Shown piece after piece: positions 1-9,163 of a DNA stretch of 64,000 nucleotides. Position 1 is the first letter of the stretch; each line of letters starts with the position of its first letter. Source of the stretch: Clostridia bacterium (GTDB taxonomy: Bacteria; Bacillota; Clostridia; Oscillospirales; Acutalibacteraceae); the NCBI GenBank assembly GCA_017409475.1, contig JAFQSP010000001.1:31611-95610 (forward strand). Reading direction: 5' to 3'. The translations under genes and the position numbers were made by a program. Under the pieces are notes generated by a model. It was given only the letters and a program-made list of their open reading frames with translations, did not search any database and was not told the origin of the DNA.

Positions 1-27
1 CGAATTATTACCGATAAAGATATATAA
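1..27 (+). CDS. C-terminal tail of an upstream gene (partial)
   Basis: The first 27 bases read in frame 1 as RIITDKDI followed by TAA. The stop lies directly against the AAGGAG ribosome binding site of the next gene, as expected for the previous gene of the same polysaccharide operon. Eight residues are too few to assign a function, and a chance reading frame cannot be excluded. Confidence 0.35.
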   Translation, partial: RIITDKDI

Positions 28-40
28 GGAGAAGATAAAA

Positions 41-1084
41 ATGGGACTTTTTACAAATAAAACACTTATGATTACAGGTGGTACAGGCTCGTTTGGAAAC
101 GCTGTACTCAACCGCTTTTTAAAGACCGATATAGGCGAAATTCGTATTTTTTCACGCGATGAAAAGAAGCAGGACGATATGCGCCACGAGTTCCAGGTAA
201 AATATCCTGAGGTATCTGATAAAATCAAGTTCTTTATCGGTGATGTGCGAGATATTTCGAGCGTAAAGAATGCTATTCACGGCGTTGACTATATTTTCCA
301 TGCCGCAGCGTTAAAGCAGGTACCATCATGCGAATTTTTTCCGATGGAAGCGGTTCGCACCAACGTAATCGGCACCGATAACGTTCTTACCGCCGCAATT
401 GAAGAAGGAGTAAAATCTGTTATCTGCCTTTCTACCGACAAGGCGGCATATCCTGTAAACGCCATGGGTATTTCAAAGGCTCTCGAAGAGCGCGTATCTG
501 TAGCAAAATCGAGAACCACCGAAAAAACAAAGATTTGCTGCACACGTTACGGTAACGTAATGTGTAGTCGCGGCTCTGTAATTCCGCTCTGGATTGACCA
601 GATTAAGCAGGGCAACCCGATTACAATTACCGAGCCCTCAATGACCCGATTTATTATGTCGCTTGACGAGGCGGTTGACCTTGTACTGTTCGCGTTTGAA
701 CACGGCGTTTCTGGCGATATTCTTGTTCAAAAGGCCCCTGCTTGCACAATCGGCGTTTTAGCCGAAGCAGTTAAGGAGCTTTTCGATAGCAAGAGTGATG
801 TTCGTATTATCGGAATGCGTCATGGCGAAAAAATGTACGAAACCTTGCTTACTAATGAGGAATGTATTAATGCTATTGATATGGGTGATTTTTACCGTGT
901 GCCCTGCGATAAGCGCGACCTTAATTATGACAAGTATTTTAATGACGGCAATATTGACCGCAACTCTCTTTCGGAGTTTGACTCGAATAATACTGAGCTC
1001 CTCACTGTTGAGCAGGTAAAGGAAAAATTGCTTAACATTGATTATATCCGTGATGAATTAGCAAAAAAGGAAGGCAACAATTAA
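41..1084 (+). CDS. capE: CapE/FnlA-type UDP-GlcNAc 4,6-dehydratase / 5-epimerase
   Basis: This 347-residue cytoplasmic protein is an extended short-chain dehydrogenase. The NAD(P)-binding glycine motif GGTGSFG is at about residues 13-19, an acidic DVRD follows near 69, and the motif AALKQVPSCEFFPMEA is near 88-103. This family converts UDP-GlcNAc to UDP-2-acetamido-2,6-dideoxy-beta-L-arabino-hexos-4-ulose, the first step to UDP-L-FucNAc. The active-site region reads STDKAAYPVNAMGISK. In place of the classical YxxxK tyrosine the family uses a divergent residue, and here Met stands in that position, as in CapE/FlaA1-like enzymes. The start has AAGGAG 8 bases upstream. capF- and capG-like genes follow on the same strand, which supports this role over the related PseB/FlaA1. 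Confidence 0.88.
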   Translation: MGLFTNKTLMITGGTGSFGNAVLNRFLKTDIGEIRIFSRDEKKQDDMRHEFQVKYPEVSDKIKFFIGDVRDISSVKNAIHGVDYIFHAAALKQVPSCEFFPMEAVRTNVIGTDNVLTAAIEEGVKSVICLSTDKAAYPVNAMGISKALEERVSVAKSRTTEKTKICCTRYGNVMCSRGSVIPLWIDQIKQGNPITITEPSMTRFIMSLDEAVDLVLFAFEHGVSGDILVQKAPACTIGVLAEAVKELFDSKSDVRIIGMRHGEKMYETLLTNEECINAIDMGDFYRVPCDKRDLNYDKYFNDGNIDRNSLSEFDSNNTELLTVEQVKEKLLNIDYIRDELAKKEGNN

Positions 1085-2266
1085 GTGCTTGATTCAAAGA
1101 TTGAAATGATAATTGCGCTTGTTCGTAGCGCATTAAAGGACGAAAAACACGATTTTGATAGCGATTTTGACTATGATTATATTTTAAAAATGGCAAAAGA
1201 GCATCAAATGTATAGTTTGCTGTTTACAGGCGCGGTGAACCTCGGCGCTGATAAAAAGGTGCCTCAGATGAGAGCGCTTTTTGACCGTGTTTGCAAATCA
1301 ATTATGATAAGCGACCGTCAGCTTCATCAAGTGGATAGGATAATGAAAGCATTTGAGGACAAAGGAATTGACCATCTTGCTCTCAAAGGAATTATATTAA
1401 AATCTATGTATCCCGAGGCGCATATGCGCCTTATGGGCGATGCCGACATACTTATTCGTCTCGACCAGATTGACGAATGCGATAGAGTTATGGCGGAGCT
1501 CGGCTTTGAAAAAGGACCCGAAAGCGATCATGAGTTGATTTACACACACAAGGATTTGTTTGTCGAGCTTCACAAGCGTACTATACCTTCGTACAATAGG
1601 GATTACTATGCATATTTTGGTGACGGATGGGAAAAGGCGAAGAAGTGCGATTCGACTGAATATCGGTATACATATAATCCCGAGGATGAGTTTATTTTCA
1701 TTTTCACCCATTTTGCAAAGCATTATCGAGATGCGGGAATAGGTTTCCGTCATTTATGCGACCTTTGGGTTTATTTAAATAATAAGCCGAATTTAAATGA
1801 TGAATATATGAAAACAGAGCTTCAAAAGTTGTGCCTTTATGATTTTTATTTAAATATCTGCGATACTTTGGAATATTGCTTTGAGGGCGGAAAGCTTACC
1901 GATAAAGCCGAATTTATACTTAACAATATATTCAGCAGCGGAGCTTACGGAACGAGAGAAGCAGGTCGTCTTTCGGATGCGGTAAAAATGTCAAAGGGAA
2001 AAACGGTTAGAGGCGCTTGGATAAAAAAGATTATAAAAATCGCCTGCCCACCGTATAAAACGATGACAGAAAGATATTCTGTTCTTAAAAAAGTTCCCGT
2101 TTTGCTTCCGATTTTTTGGATTGTAAACTGGTTTGAGATTCTACTTTTCAGACGAAAGAATATAAAGAAAAGAACTGATGAAATTCGTAGTTTGTCGGTA
2201 GATAAGATAGAAAATTATCAGCAAGGATTAAATTTTGTAGGACTCGATTTTAATTTTGAGGAGTAA
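1085..2266 (+). CDS. Nucleotidyltransferase-fold family protein (NTP_transf_5-like)
   Basis: The protein has 393 residues and starts at GTG directly after the capE stop, with GGAAGG 11 bases upstream. The segment KGIILKSMYPEAHMRLMGDA with D-x-D (DADILI) near residues 117-123, followed by ELHKR near 158, is the hallmark of the Renal-dipeptide/NTP_transf_5 type nucleotidyltransferase-like proteins (PF14907 by recall). Members are common in capsule and other surface-polymer loci of Firmicutes and Bacteroidetes, but their substrate is unknown. The C-terminal part is basic and ends with hydrophobic segments around VLLPIFWIVNWFEILLF. Its place between capE and capF suggests a role in assembling or modifying the same polymer, which is inference. 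Confidence 0.7.
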   Translation: MLDSKIEMIIALVRSALKDEKHDFDSDFDYDYILKMAKEHQMYSLLFTGAVNLGADKKVPQMRALFDRVCKSIMISDRQLHQVDRIMKAFEDKGIDHLALKGIILKSMYPEAHMRLMGDADILIRLDQIDECDRVMAELGFEKGPESDHELIYTHKDLFVELHKRTIPSYNRDYYAYFGDGWEKAKKCDSTEYRYTYNPEDEFIFIFTHFAKHYRDAGIGFRHLCDLWVYLNNKPNLNDEYMKTELQKLCLYDFYLNICDTLEYCFEGGKLTDKAEFILNNIFSSGAYGTREAGRLSDAVKMSKGKTVRGAWIKKIIKIACPPYKTMTERYSVLKKVPVLLPIFWIVNWFEILLFRRKNIKKRTDEIRSLSVDKIENYQQGLNFVGLDFNFEE

Positions 2267-2268
2267 TT

Positions 2269-3468
2269 ATGAAAATATTAGTTACCGGCGCAGACGGCTT
2301 TGTGGGACGCAATTTGGTCGAAGCGCTAAAATGCATCAAGGACGGAAAGGATAGGACAAGGCCTAATTTAATAATTGACGAAATTTATTGCTACGATGTC
2401 GATTCAACCGATGCCGAGCTTGACTTTGCTTGCAAAAGTGCCGATTTCGTTTTCAATCTTGCCGGAGTTAATCGTCCTCAATCAAATGACGAGTTCATGA
2501 AAGGGAATTTTGGCTTTGCCGAAACTCTTTTAAATAGGTTGAAGGCGTATGATAATAAATGCCCGATTATGCTTTCGTCGTCGGTGCAGGCTACCCTTAT
2601 CGGTCGCTACGACGGTGAATACGGCCGAAGCAAAAAGGCAGGGGAGGACCTCTTTTTTGACTATGCCGACCAAACGGGCGCAAAGGTGCTGGTTTATCGC
2701 TTTCCAAATCTTTTCGGAAAGTGGTGCAGACCTAATTATAATAGTGCTGTTGCAACCTTTTGCCACAATATTGCCAATGATTTGCCTATAACGGTGAATG
2801 ACCGTAATATTTCGCTCGAACTCGTATATATTGATGATTTGGTTTACGAAATGCTCGATTGCTTAGAGGGCAATGAGCATGGTTGCGAATTTGACGGAGT
2901 GAGCGCAGTGCCTTCTGCGCAAGGGAAATTCTGCATGGTCCCTGTGTCGCATAAGGTGACACTTGGTCAAATTGTCGACCTCCTCGACGAATTTAAGAAA
3001 CAGCCGTTGACACTTATCATCCCCGAAATTCCAAACGGCTCATTTGAAAAAAAGTTGTATTCAACCTATCTTTCATATTTGCCGAAGGAAAAGGTCAGCT
3101 TTCCGCTTAAAATGAATGTTGACGAGCGCGGCTCCTTCACCGAGCTGATAAAAACGCTTAATTGCGGACAAATCAGCGTCAATATTTCAAAGCCGTCAAT
3201 TACAAAGGGACAGCATTGGCATAATACAAAGTGGGAGTTTTTCATTGTCGTTTCAGGCAAGGGACTTATCCAGCAACGAAAGGTTGGAACCGACGAGGTG
3301 CTGAATTTCGAGGTTTCAGGCGAAAAAATCGAGGCGGTTCATATGCTCCCGGGATATACACATAACATAATCAATCTTTCAGATACCGATGACCTTGTTA
3401 CTGTCATGTGGGCTAATGAACAGTTTGACAGTAAAAGACCGGATACATTTTTTGAGGTGGTTGAATAA
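2269..3468 (+). CDS. capF: CapF/FnlB-type bifunctional epimerase-reductase with C-terminal cupin
   Basis: The protein has 399 residues in two domains. Residues 1 to about 245 form an NAD(P)-binding epimerase/reductase with the motif GADGFVGRNL at 7-16 and SSSVQAT followed by YGRSKKAGE near 104-127. Residues about 275-399 form a cupin with QHWHNTKWEFF and HMLPGYTHNI supplying metal-binding His residues. This arrangement is that of CapF, which catalyses C3 epimerisation and C4 reduction of the CapE product to UDP-6-deoxy-L-talose-type intermediates. The start ATG has GAGGAG 6 bases upstream. Its stop overlaps the capG start in TAATG, so translation is probably coupled. Confidence 0.88.
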   Translation: MKILVTGADGFVGRNLVEALKCIKDGKDRTRPNLIIDEIYCYDVDSTDAELDFACKSADFVFNLAGVNRPQSNDEFMKGNFGFAETLLNRLKAYDNKCPIMLSSSVQATLIGRYDGEYGRSKKAGEDLFFDYADQTGAKVLVYRFPNLFGKWCRPNYNSAVATFCHNIANDLPITVNDRNISLELVYIDDLVYEMLDCLEGNEHGCEFDGVSAVPSAQGKFCMVPVSHKVTLGQIVDLLDEFKKQPLTLIIPEIPNGSFEKKLYSTYLSYLPKEKVSFPLKMNVDERGSFTELIKTLNCGQISVNISKPSITKGQHWHNTKWEFFIVVSGKGLIQQRKVGTDEVLNFEVSGEKIEAVHMLPGYTHNIINLSDTDDLVTVMWANEQFDSKRPDTFFEVVE

Positions 3469-4640
3469 TGAATAAAAAAATTGATGCAAAATTCAAAGAC
3501 AACGGAAAATTAAAGCTTCTCATTATCGTAGGAACGCGACCCGAAATTATCCGTCTTGCCGCAGTTATAAACAAGGCAAGGGTTTATTTTGACACGATTT
3601 TAGCCCATACAGGTCAGAACTATGACTACAATCTCAACGGAATATTCTTTAAGGATTTAAAGATTGATGAACCCGACGTTTATCTTGATGCTGTTGGAAA
3701 CGACCTTGGCGAAACGATGGGTAATATAATTGCAAAATCATATCAGCTTATGGCCGAAATAAAGCCCGATGCTGTTTTGGTTCTCGGCGATACTAATTCT
3801 TGTCTCAGCGTTATTGGCGCAAAGAGATTGCATATCCCGATTTTTCACATGGAAGCGGGCAATCGTTGCAAGGATGAATGCTTACCCGAGGAAACCAACC
3901 GCCGTATAGTTGACATTATTTCGGACGTCAATTTGGCATACAGCGAACATGCGCGAAAATATCTGCACGAGTGTGGCTTGCCGAAGGAAAGGGTGTATGT
4001 AACGGGTTCACCCATGGCCGAGGTTTTGCACAATAACCTTGCCGAAATTGAGGCATCCAATGTTCACGAAAGACTTGGACTTGAAAAAGGCAAATATATT
4101 CTCCTTTCGGCTCACCGAGAGGAAAACATTGACACCGAAAAGAATTTTATTTCGCTTTTCACCGCGATTAACAAAATGGCGGAAAAATACGATATGCCTA
4201 TTCTTTATTCCTGCCATCCGCGTTCAAAAAAGCGCCTCGAAGCCAGCGGATTCCAGCTTGACAAACGAGTTATTCAGAATCAGCCTCTCGGCTTCCACGA
4301 TTACAATTGTTTACAGATGAATGCTTTTGCCGTTGTCAGCGATAGCGGTACTCTCCCTGAGGAAAGCTCATTCTTCACAAGCATAGGAAAACCGTTTCCG
4401 GCTGTTTGCATCAGGACCTCAACCGAGCGCCCCGAAGCATTGGACAAGGCCTGCTTTGTCCTTGCGGGAATTGACGAAAAATCGCTTTTACAGGCGGTTG
4501 ATACAGCCGTTACCGCTAACGAAAACGGCGACTATGGAATTCCCGTGCCCGATTATATCGATGAAAACGTATCAACAAAGGTATTAAAACTTATTCAGTC
4601 GTATACCGGTGTTGTGGATAAAATGGTTTGGCGCAAATAA
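3468..4640 (+). CDS. capG: UDP-GlcNAc/UDP-6-deoxy-TalNAc 2-epimerase (CapG/WecB family)
   Basis: The 390-residue protein is a WecB-family non-hydrolysing 2-epimerase with GT-B fold. It shows GTRPEIIRLA at about residues 22-31, GQNYDYN near 49, GDTNS near 103, HMEAGNR near 127, LPEETNRR near 138, HREEN near 215 and DSGTLPEESS near 287-296. All are conserved catalytic or UDP-binding segments of this family. In the capE-capF context the last step to UDP-L-FucNAc (CapG/FnlC) is the most likely reaction, although UDP-GlcNAc/ManNAc epimerase (WecB/MnaA) activity cannot be separated by sequence alone. It is the last gene of the operon and is followed 5 bases later by a strong bidirectional terminator. 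Confidence 0.88.
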   Translation: MNKKIDAKFKDNGKLKLLIIVGTRPEIIRLAAVINKARVYFDTILAHTGQNYDYNLNGIFFKDLKIDEPDVYLDAVGNDLGETMGNIIAKSYQLMAEIKPDAVLVLGDTNSCLSVIGAKRLHIPIFHMEAGNRCKDECLPEETNRRIVDIISDVNLAYSEHARKYLHECGLPKERVYVTGSPMAEVLHNNLAEIEASNVHERLGLEKGKYILLSAHREENIDTEKNFISLFTAINKMAEKYDMPILYSCHPRSKKRLEASGFQLDKRVIQNQPLGFHDYNCLQMNAFAVVSDSGTLPEESSFFTSIGKPFPAVCIRTSTERPEALDKACFVLAGIDEKSLLQAVDTAVTANENGDYGIPVPDYIDENVSTKVLKLIQSYTGVVDKMVWRK

Positions 4641-4644
4641 GATA

Positions 4645-4681
4645 AAAAAAGGGATGACGAATTTTTCGTCATCCCTTTTTT
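4645..4681. terminator. Bidirectional rho-independent terminator
   Basis: A perfect 17-bp stem with A/T tracts on both sides (AAAAAAGGGATGACGAA, loop TTT) lies between the convergent capG and tcdA genes. It can stop transcription from both directions. Confidence 0.92.
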
Positions 4682-4691
4682 ATCTTTTTTA

Positions 4692-5411
4692 TTAAATACC
4701 GCAAATATCTTTAATAACCTCACCTGCGATAATAAGTCCCGCAACGCTCGGTACGAATGAAATGCTTGCGGGTATCGGTCGCGAATTTTCCCCTTCGTTG
4801 ACCAAATTTGGAGTAATAGCATCCTCTTTTGAATAAACGGTTTTAAGGTGCTTTATTCCTCTAAGCCCAAGCTGCTTTCGCATAATTCTGGCAAGTGGGC
4901 AAACGCTCGTTTTCGAAATATCGGCTACCTCAAATTTTGTGGGGTCAAGCTTGTTACCCGTACCCATCGAGCTGATAATTGGAATATTTTTTTCTTTCGC
5001 AAGTACGATAAGAGTAATTTTTGCCTTTACGCTGTCGATGGCATCGACAATGTAATCAATCCCCGAAAAATCAATTTCGCTCATGGTTTCTTCGTCGAAA
5101 AAGATGGGGTGAACGTTCACCTTTGCGTCGGGATTGATTTCGTGGATTCGTTTTTTTGCCACCTCGACCTTTTTCATGCCAATCGTGTTAATGGTAGCGA
5201 TAAGCTGGCGGTTGATGTTGCTTTCGTTCACCGTGTCGGCGTCAATAAGTGTAAGCTGACCTACACCTGCACGAGCTAATGCCTCGGTCGTGTATGAGCC
5301 CACTCCGCCGATGCCGAAAACGGCAACGTGACTGTCTTTCAGTCGGTCTAAATTTTCTTTTCCAATAAGCATTTCGGTCCTAATAAATTTTTCGTCAGCC
5401 AATTTTTTCAC
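4692..5411 (-). CDS. tcdA: tRNA threonylcarbamoyladenosine dehydratase (TcdA, ThiF/E1 family)
   Basis: The protein has 239 residues. It begins with the family-typical sequence around RTEMLIG, then the nucleotide-binding GIGGVGSYT at about 33-41, DADTVNESNINRQ near 57-69 and the acidic DAIDSVKAK near 122-130. The E1-like fold adenylates the t6A side chain of tRNA and closes it to cyclic t6A (ct6A). The length matches TcdA (about 250 residues) and is shorter than MoeB/ThiF adenylyltransferases that carry zinc-binding cysteine pairs. It appears monocistronic, with its end at the shared terminator. The assignment to TcdA rather than another ThiF-like protein rests on this overall pattern. Confidence 0.85.
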   Translation of the reverse strand: MKKLADEKFIRTEMLIGKENLDRLKDSHVAVFGIGGVGSYTTEALARAGVGQLTLIDADTVNESNINRQLIATINTIGMKKVEVAKKRIHEINPDAKVNVHPIFFDEETMSEIDFSGIDYIVDAIDSVKAKITLIVLAKEKNIPIISSMGTGNKLDPTKFEVADISKTSVCPLARIMRKQLGLRGIKHLKTVYSKEDAITPNLVNEGENSRPIPASISFVPSVAGLIIAGEVIKDICGI

Positions 5412-5449
5412 CGCCTTACGATTTATTTTACACTACCGAATTTGCCCTG

Positions 5450-6265
5450 TCAATCATGGGATTTTTGCGCAGCCTTTTTGCCGAAAATATAGGATGCTAT
5501 TGCTCCAAAAACCGATAGCGCCAGTGCTATAAAAAACGATGTATTGATTACGTAAATCTTCGGTATTATAGCAGCAATCGAGCTTCCGAGCAGACCGAAT
5601 AGTATAAACGAAATTTCGCCGTGATACATACAAAACAGCCATTTTACCGTATTTAAAAGTAATGCTACCGCTATTACAAAGCCTAAAACGGTAGGGATTA
5701 TTATGGCAAATTTGAATTCGGTGACGGATGCAAGCAGGGGCTTATAGAATCCAAGCGCCATGAGTACAGCCGATGCGCTGATTCCCGGTATAATTGTCCC
5801 GACTCCGATTATAATTCCGCATATTGCCGCAATAAATGGCGTAATTTTATCACCAAAATCCCCACTAATGAGCTGATAACCAAAAATGGAAATCAGCATA
5901 GTGCCAATAAAAATGAGTGGGTAATATCCTTTGTATCCTTGTGCGGTTGCTGCCGAATATACCGATGGAAAGGTGCCGACCATAACTCCTGCAAAAAGAA
6001 ATCGCATGAAAAATTCATATTTATCGAATAAAAAGTTCAGCCCAAGCAAAAAAGCGCCTATACCTATTATTCCGCCTATAGCAAGCGGTACCAAAAAGTG
6101 AAGTTCACTCACCGCCTTTTTACGAAAATCGGTTAATATTTCGACAATTTTTTCATATATACCAAAGGCGATTGCCATTGAGCCGCCACTCACTCCGGGA
6201 GCTACCGAGCCAACTCCGATTATCAAACCCATCGCAAAGTAGTTAATAAAAGACAAAAATATCAC
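5450..6265 (-). CDS. DUF368 integral membrane protein (PopT-type polyprenyl-phosphate transporter)
   Basis: The protein has 271 residues and is almost entirely hydrophobic, with about eight membrane segments. Two internally related motifs, GVGSVAPGVSGGSMA near residue 17 and GVGTIIPGISASAVL near 157, mark the DUF368 duplicated hairpin fold. Members of this family have been assigned as undecaprenyl-phosphate flippases (PopT) that work beside the DedA-family protein UptA. This would recycle the lipid carrier used by wall and capsule polymers such as the one encoded just upstream. The start has GAGGTGAT in front of ATG, and no partner gene is adjacent. Confidence 0.85.
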   Translation of the reverse strand: MIFLSFINYFAMGLIIGVGSVAPGVSGGSMAIAFGIYEKIVEILTDFRKKAVSELHFLVPLAIGGIIGIGAFLLGLNFLFDKYEFFMRFLFAGVMVGTFPSVYSAATAQGYKGYYPLIFIGTMLISIFGYQLISGDFGDKITPFIAAICGIIIGVGTIIPGISASAVLMALGFYKPLLASVTEFKFAIIIPTVLGFVIAVALLLNTVKWLFCMYHGEISFILFGLLGSSIAAIIPKIYVINTSFFIALALSVFGAIASYIFGKKAAQKSHD

Positions 6266-6314
6266 CTCAAATAATTATAATGTGATAATTTGGCATATAT
6301 TCTCTTTAAATATG

Positions 6315-6343
6315 TTGAAAAACAGATAAATTTTTGGTATGAT
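6315..6343 (+). promoter_or_regulatory. Sigma-A type promoter for the GH3 gene
   Basis: TTGAAA (6315-6320) and TATGAT (6338-6343) are separated by exactly 17 bases, about 30 bases before the GH3 start. Confidence 0.65.
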
Positions 6344-6375
6344 ATCATTAAATTTGTGTTTAGGTGGTAGCTAAT

Positions 6376-9102
6376 ATGTCAGAAAATATTATTGGCAGAT
6401 ACGATTTGAATAATTTAGAGCCTCAGCCGATTCCCGAACTGGCAACATTTTCGCGTAAAATTGCGGCAGAAGGCTCTGTTTTGTTAAAGAATGAGAATGA
6501 AATTTTACCTTTTAAGAAGGGCGAAAGAGTTTCTGTTTTCGGACGCATTCAATTTAATTATTATAAGAGTGGTACAGGTTCGGGCGGCATGGTAAATTCA
6601 CCATACGTAACTAATATCATTGACGGCCTCAGAAACAACGGTCAGGTATCGGTTAACGAAAGGTTGACATCGGTTTATGCCGCTTGGATTGAGGAAAATC
6701 CCTTTGACAAGGGCGCCGGCTGGGCTCAGGAGCCTTGGTGCCAGAAGGAAATGCCGCTTGATGACGAAATTGTTGCCGACGCAGCCGCAAATTCCGATAT
6801 TGCGCTTATAATTATCGGACGAACAGCAGGCGAGGACCACGACAATTTTGCCGGAGAGGGAAGCTATTTCCTTACCGAAATCGAGCTCGATATGGTAAAG
6901 AAGGTTTCAGCGGCATTCGATAGAGTTGTTGTGCTTCTTAACGTTGGAAACGTTATCGACGTTAACTTTGTTGACGAGAATAATATTGACGGCTTGATTT
7001 ACGTATGGCAGGGTGGTATGGAAGGCGGAAACGCCGCAGCCGATATCCTTTGCGGTAACGTAACCCCGTCGGGAAAGCTTGCCGACACAATTGTACATAA
7101 TATTAATCAGTATCCCTCAACGGCCAATTTTGGCGACAGGGTCGAGAATAAGTATGTCGAGGATATTTATGTCGGCTACCGCTATTTCGAAACGGTGGCA
7201 AAGGGTGAGGTAAAATATCCTTTCGGCTTCGGTCTTTCGTATACCACATTTAACGTAAAAACCGACGAAGTTTCTGCCGAAAACGGCGAAATCACCGCCA
7301 AAGTTACCGTTACCAATACGGGCGTGTTTAACGGAAAAGAGGTTATCCAGCTTTATTACGAAGCCCCTCAGGGAAAGCTGGGAAAGCCACTTCGTCAGCT
7401 TATCGCATTTAAGAAAACAAAGGAACTTGCACCGAACGAAAGTGAACAGCTGACAATTTCCTTTAAGGCGGAAAGGATGGCTTCATACGATGATAGCGGT
7501 GTTACCGGATATAGAGCATCGTATGTCCTCGAAGAAGGCGAGTATAAGCTTTATGTAGGCAATTCGGTACGCGATGCCAAATACGCTTATTCCTACAATG
7601 TCGATGCTACAGTGGCAACTGAGGTTTGTAAGTCTTCACTCATGCCTACGGTCGAGTTTAACCGCATGAAACCGAGCGTAAACGCACTTGGTAACTACGA
7701 AATGGCATATGAGCCGGTTCCCACACGTGACTATGACCTTGAAGAAAGAATGGTTGCGGCAAGACCTGCTGATATCGAATACACAGGTGACAAGGGCTTA
7801 AAGCTCATGGACGTAAAGACCGGAAAATGTACCCTCGACGAGTTTGTTGCCCAGCTGACTAATAATGATTTAAAGGTTCTCGTTTATGGCGAAGGAATGT
7901 CGAGCCCGAAGGTAACTCCGGGAACAGGCTGTGCATTCGGCGGACTTACCCCCGAGCTAAAGGCGTTCGGAATTCCGATTGCCTGTGGTACCGATGGCCC
8001 AAGCGGACTCCGTCTTGATAGCGGCGCAAAGGCATCGGCTATGCCTAACGGAACCCTGCTTGCCTGCTCGTTCGATACCGAACTTGTCGAAGAAATGTTC
8101 GTTTACGAGGGCATCGAGCTTCAAGGATACGAGGTTGACTGTTTGCTTGGACCGGGAATAAACATTCACCGTCATCCCTTGAATGGTCGAAACTTTGAAT
8201 ATTTCTCCGAAGACCCGCTTCTTACGGGTAAAATGGCGGCGGCTATCTGCCGAGGAATTGAAAAAACGGGTAACACTGCCGTAATCAAGCATTTTATTGC
8301 CAATAGTCAGGAAACCTGCCGCCATTCATCTAATTCGATTATTTCCGAACGTGCCGTACGCGAAATTTATGCAAAGGCGTTTGAAATCGCGGTAAAGGAG
8401 AGCAACGTGCTTTCAATTATGACGTCATATAATCCTATGAACGGCATTTGGTCGGCAAGCAACTTCGACCTTAATACCCAGCTTCTTCGCAACGAATGGG
8501 GTTACAAGGGCTTTGTCATGACCGACTGGTGGGCAATGATGAATCACGACGGAGGCGTTCAGTCAAAGGAAAATATCTGTGCAATGCTTCGTGCCCAGAA
8601 TGATATTTACATGGTTACGGGCGACGCCCAGACGGCTCCCGATAATCTCCACGAATCACTCGAAGACGGTAGCCTCACCCTTGGCGAATTACAGCGCAGT
8701 GCAAAGACAATGCTCCGCTTCCTTATGAATAGCCGCTCGTTTGAAAGATTTATTAAAACGGGCGGAATTGACCTCGAAAGCTTGATGCTTACCGATGAGG
8801 GAAAGACACCTTTTATGACCCTCGACAGCGTTTCAAAGACCGAGGAATATTCCTTCACTACGGCTGAAAAGGGACATTACATCGTTTCGGCTGTATTAAA
8901 GTCTGACGCTCAGTCACTGGCTCAGATGACTGTACGCGTATTCGTTGATGGACAGTGCAAGCTGACATTGGCTGTCAATGGTTCGGCAGGTAAGGAATTT
9001 AAGTTTGTTCGCGAAATTTGGGTGAACGAAGGTGACCATAAAGTAACCTTCAAGTATGATGAAGAAATGGTTCAGGTCGTTTCATTCGGAATATTTAAAT
9101 AA
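6376..9102 (+). CDS. Glycoside hydrolase family 3 enzyme with inverted domain order (probable beta-glucosidase)
   Basis: I start this gene at ATG 6376, with AGGTGG 8 bases upstream; an in-frame GTG at 6364 overlaps that site. The protein has 908 residues and no signal peptide, so it should act in the cytoplasm on imported oligosaccharides. The module usually found at the C-terminus of GH3 comes first (KIAAEGSVLLKNE near 28, then GRTAGEDHDNF and PFGFGLSYTTF). A fibronectin-III-like module follows (residues about 295-410). The (beta/alpha)8 catalytic barrel comes last, with GTDGPSGLR, GPGINIHRHPLNGRNFEYFS, KHF and the nucleophile Asp in GFVMTDWW at about 717. This order is known from some Ruminococcus and Butyrivibrio beta-glucosidases. 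A C-terminal beta domain of about 100 residues follows. Substrate specificity is not certain. Confidence 0.9.
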   Translation: MSENIIGRYDLNNLEPQPIPELATFSRKIAAEGSVLLKNENEILPFKKGERVSVFGRIQFNYYKSGTGSGGMVNSPYVTNIIDGLRNNGQVSVNERLTSVYAAWIEENPFDKGAGWAQEPWCQKEMPLDDEIVADAAANSDIALIIIGRTAGEDHDNFAGEGSYFLTEIELDMVKKVSAAFDRVVVLLNVGNVIDVNFVDENNIDGLIYVWQGGMEGGNAAADILCGNVTPSGKLADTIVHNINQYPSTANFGDRVENKYVEDIYVGYRYFETVAKGEVKYPFGFGLSYTTFNVKTDEVSAENGEITAKVTVTNTGVFNGKEVIQLYYEAPQGKLGKPLRQLIAFKKTKELAPNESEQLTISFKAERMASYDDSGVTGYRASYVLEEGEYKLYVGNSVRDAKYAYSYNVDATVATEVCKSSLMPTVEFNRMKPSVNALGNYEMAYEPVPTRDYDLEERMVAARPADIEYTGDKGLKLMDVKTGKCTLDEFVAQLTNNDLKVLVYGEGMSSPKVTPGTGCAFGGLTPELKAFGIPIACGTDGPSGLRLDSGAKASAMPNGTLLACSFDTELVEEMFVYEGIELQGYEVDCLLGPGINIHRHPLNGRNFEYFSEDPLLTGKMAAAICRGIEKTGNTAVIKHFIANSQETCRHSSNSIISERAVREIYAKAFEIAVKESNVLSIMTSYNPMNGIWSASNFDLNTQLLRNEWGYKGFVMTDWWAMMNHDGGVQSKENICAMLRAQNDIYMVTGDAQTAPDNLHESLEDGSLTLGELQRSAKTMLRFLMNSRSFERFIKTGGIDLESLMLTDEGKTPFMTLDSVSKTEEYSFTTAEKGHYIVSAVLKSDAQSLAQMTVRVFVDGQCKLTLAVNGSAGKEFKFVREIWVNEGDHKVTFKYDEEMVQVVSFGIFK

Positions 9103-9111
9103 TTGATTTAT

Positions 9112-9143
9112 CGGGCTGTTTTTACTCTAAAACAGCCCGATTT
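9112..9143 (+). terminator. Terminator after the GH3 gene
   Basis: An 11-bp perfect stem (CGGGCTGTTTT / AAAACAGCCCG, loop TACTCT) is followed by ATTT, ten bases after the GH3 stop. Confidence 0.8.
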
Positions 9144-9163
9144 AAGCAACGGAGGCAACAAAA

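Noticed and set aside
5454-5642. Alternative frame inside the DUF368 gene
   Set aside because: It is a shadow of the strongly supported membrane protein and has no ribosome site.
7957-8325. Antisense frame inside the GH3 gene
   Set aside because: It is a shadow frame of a gene with complete catalytic motifs.
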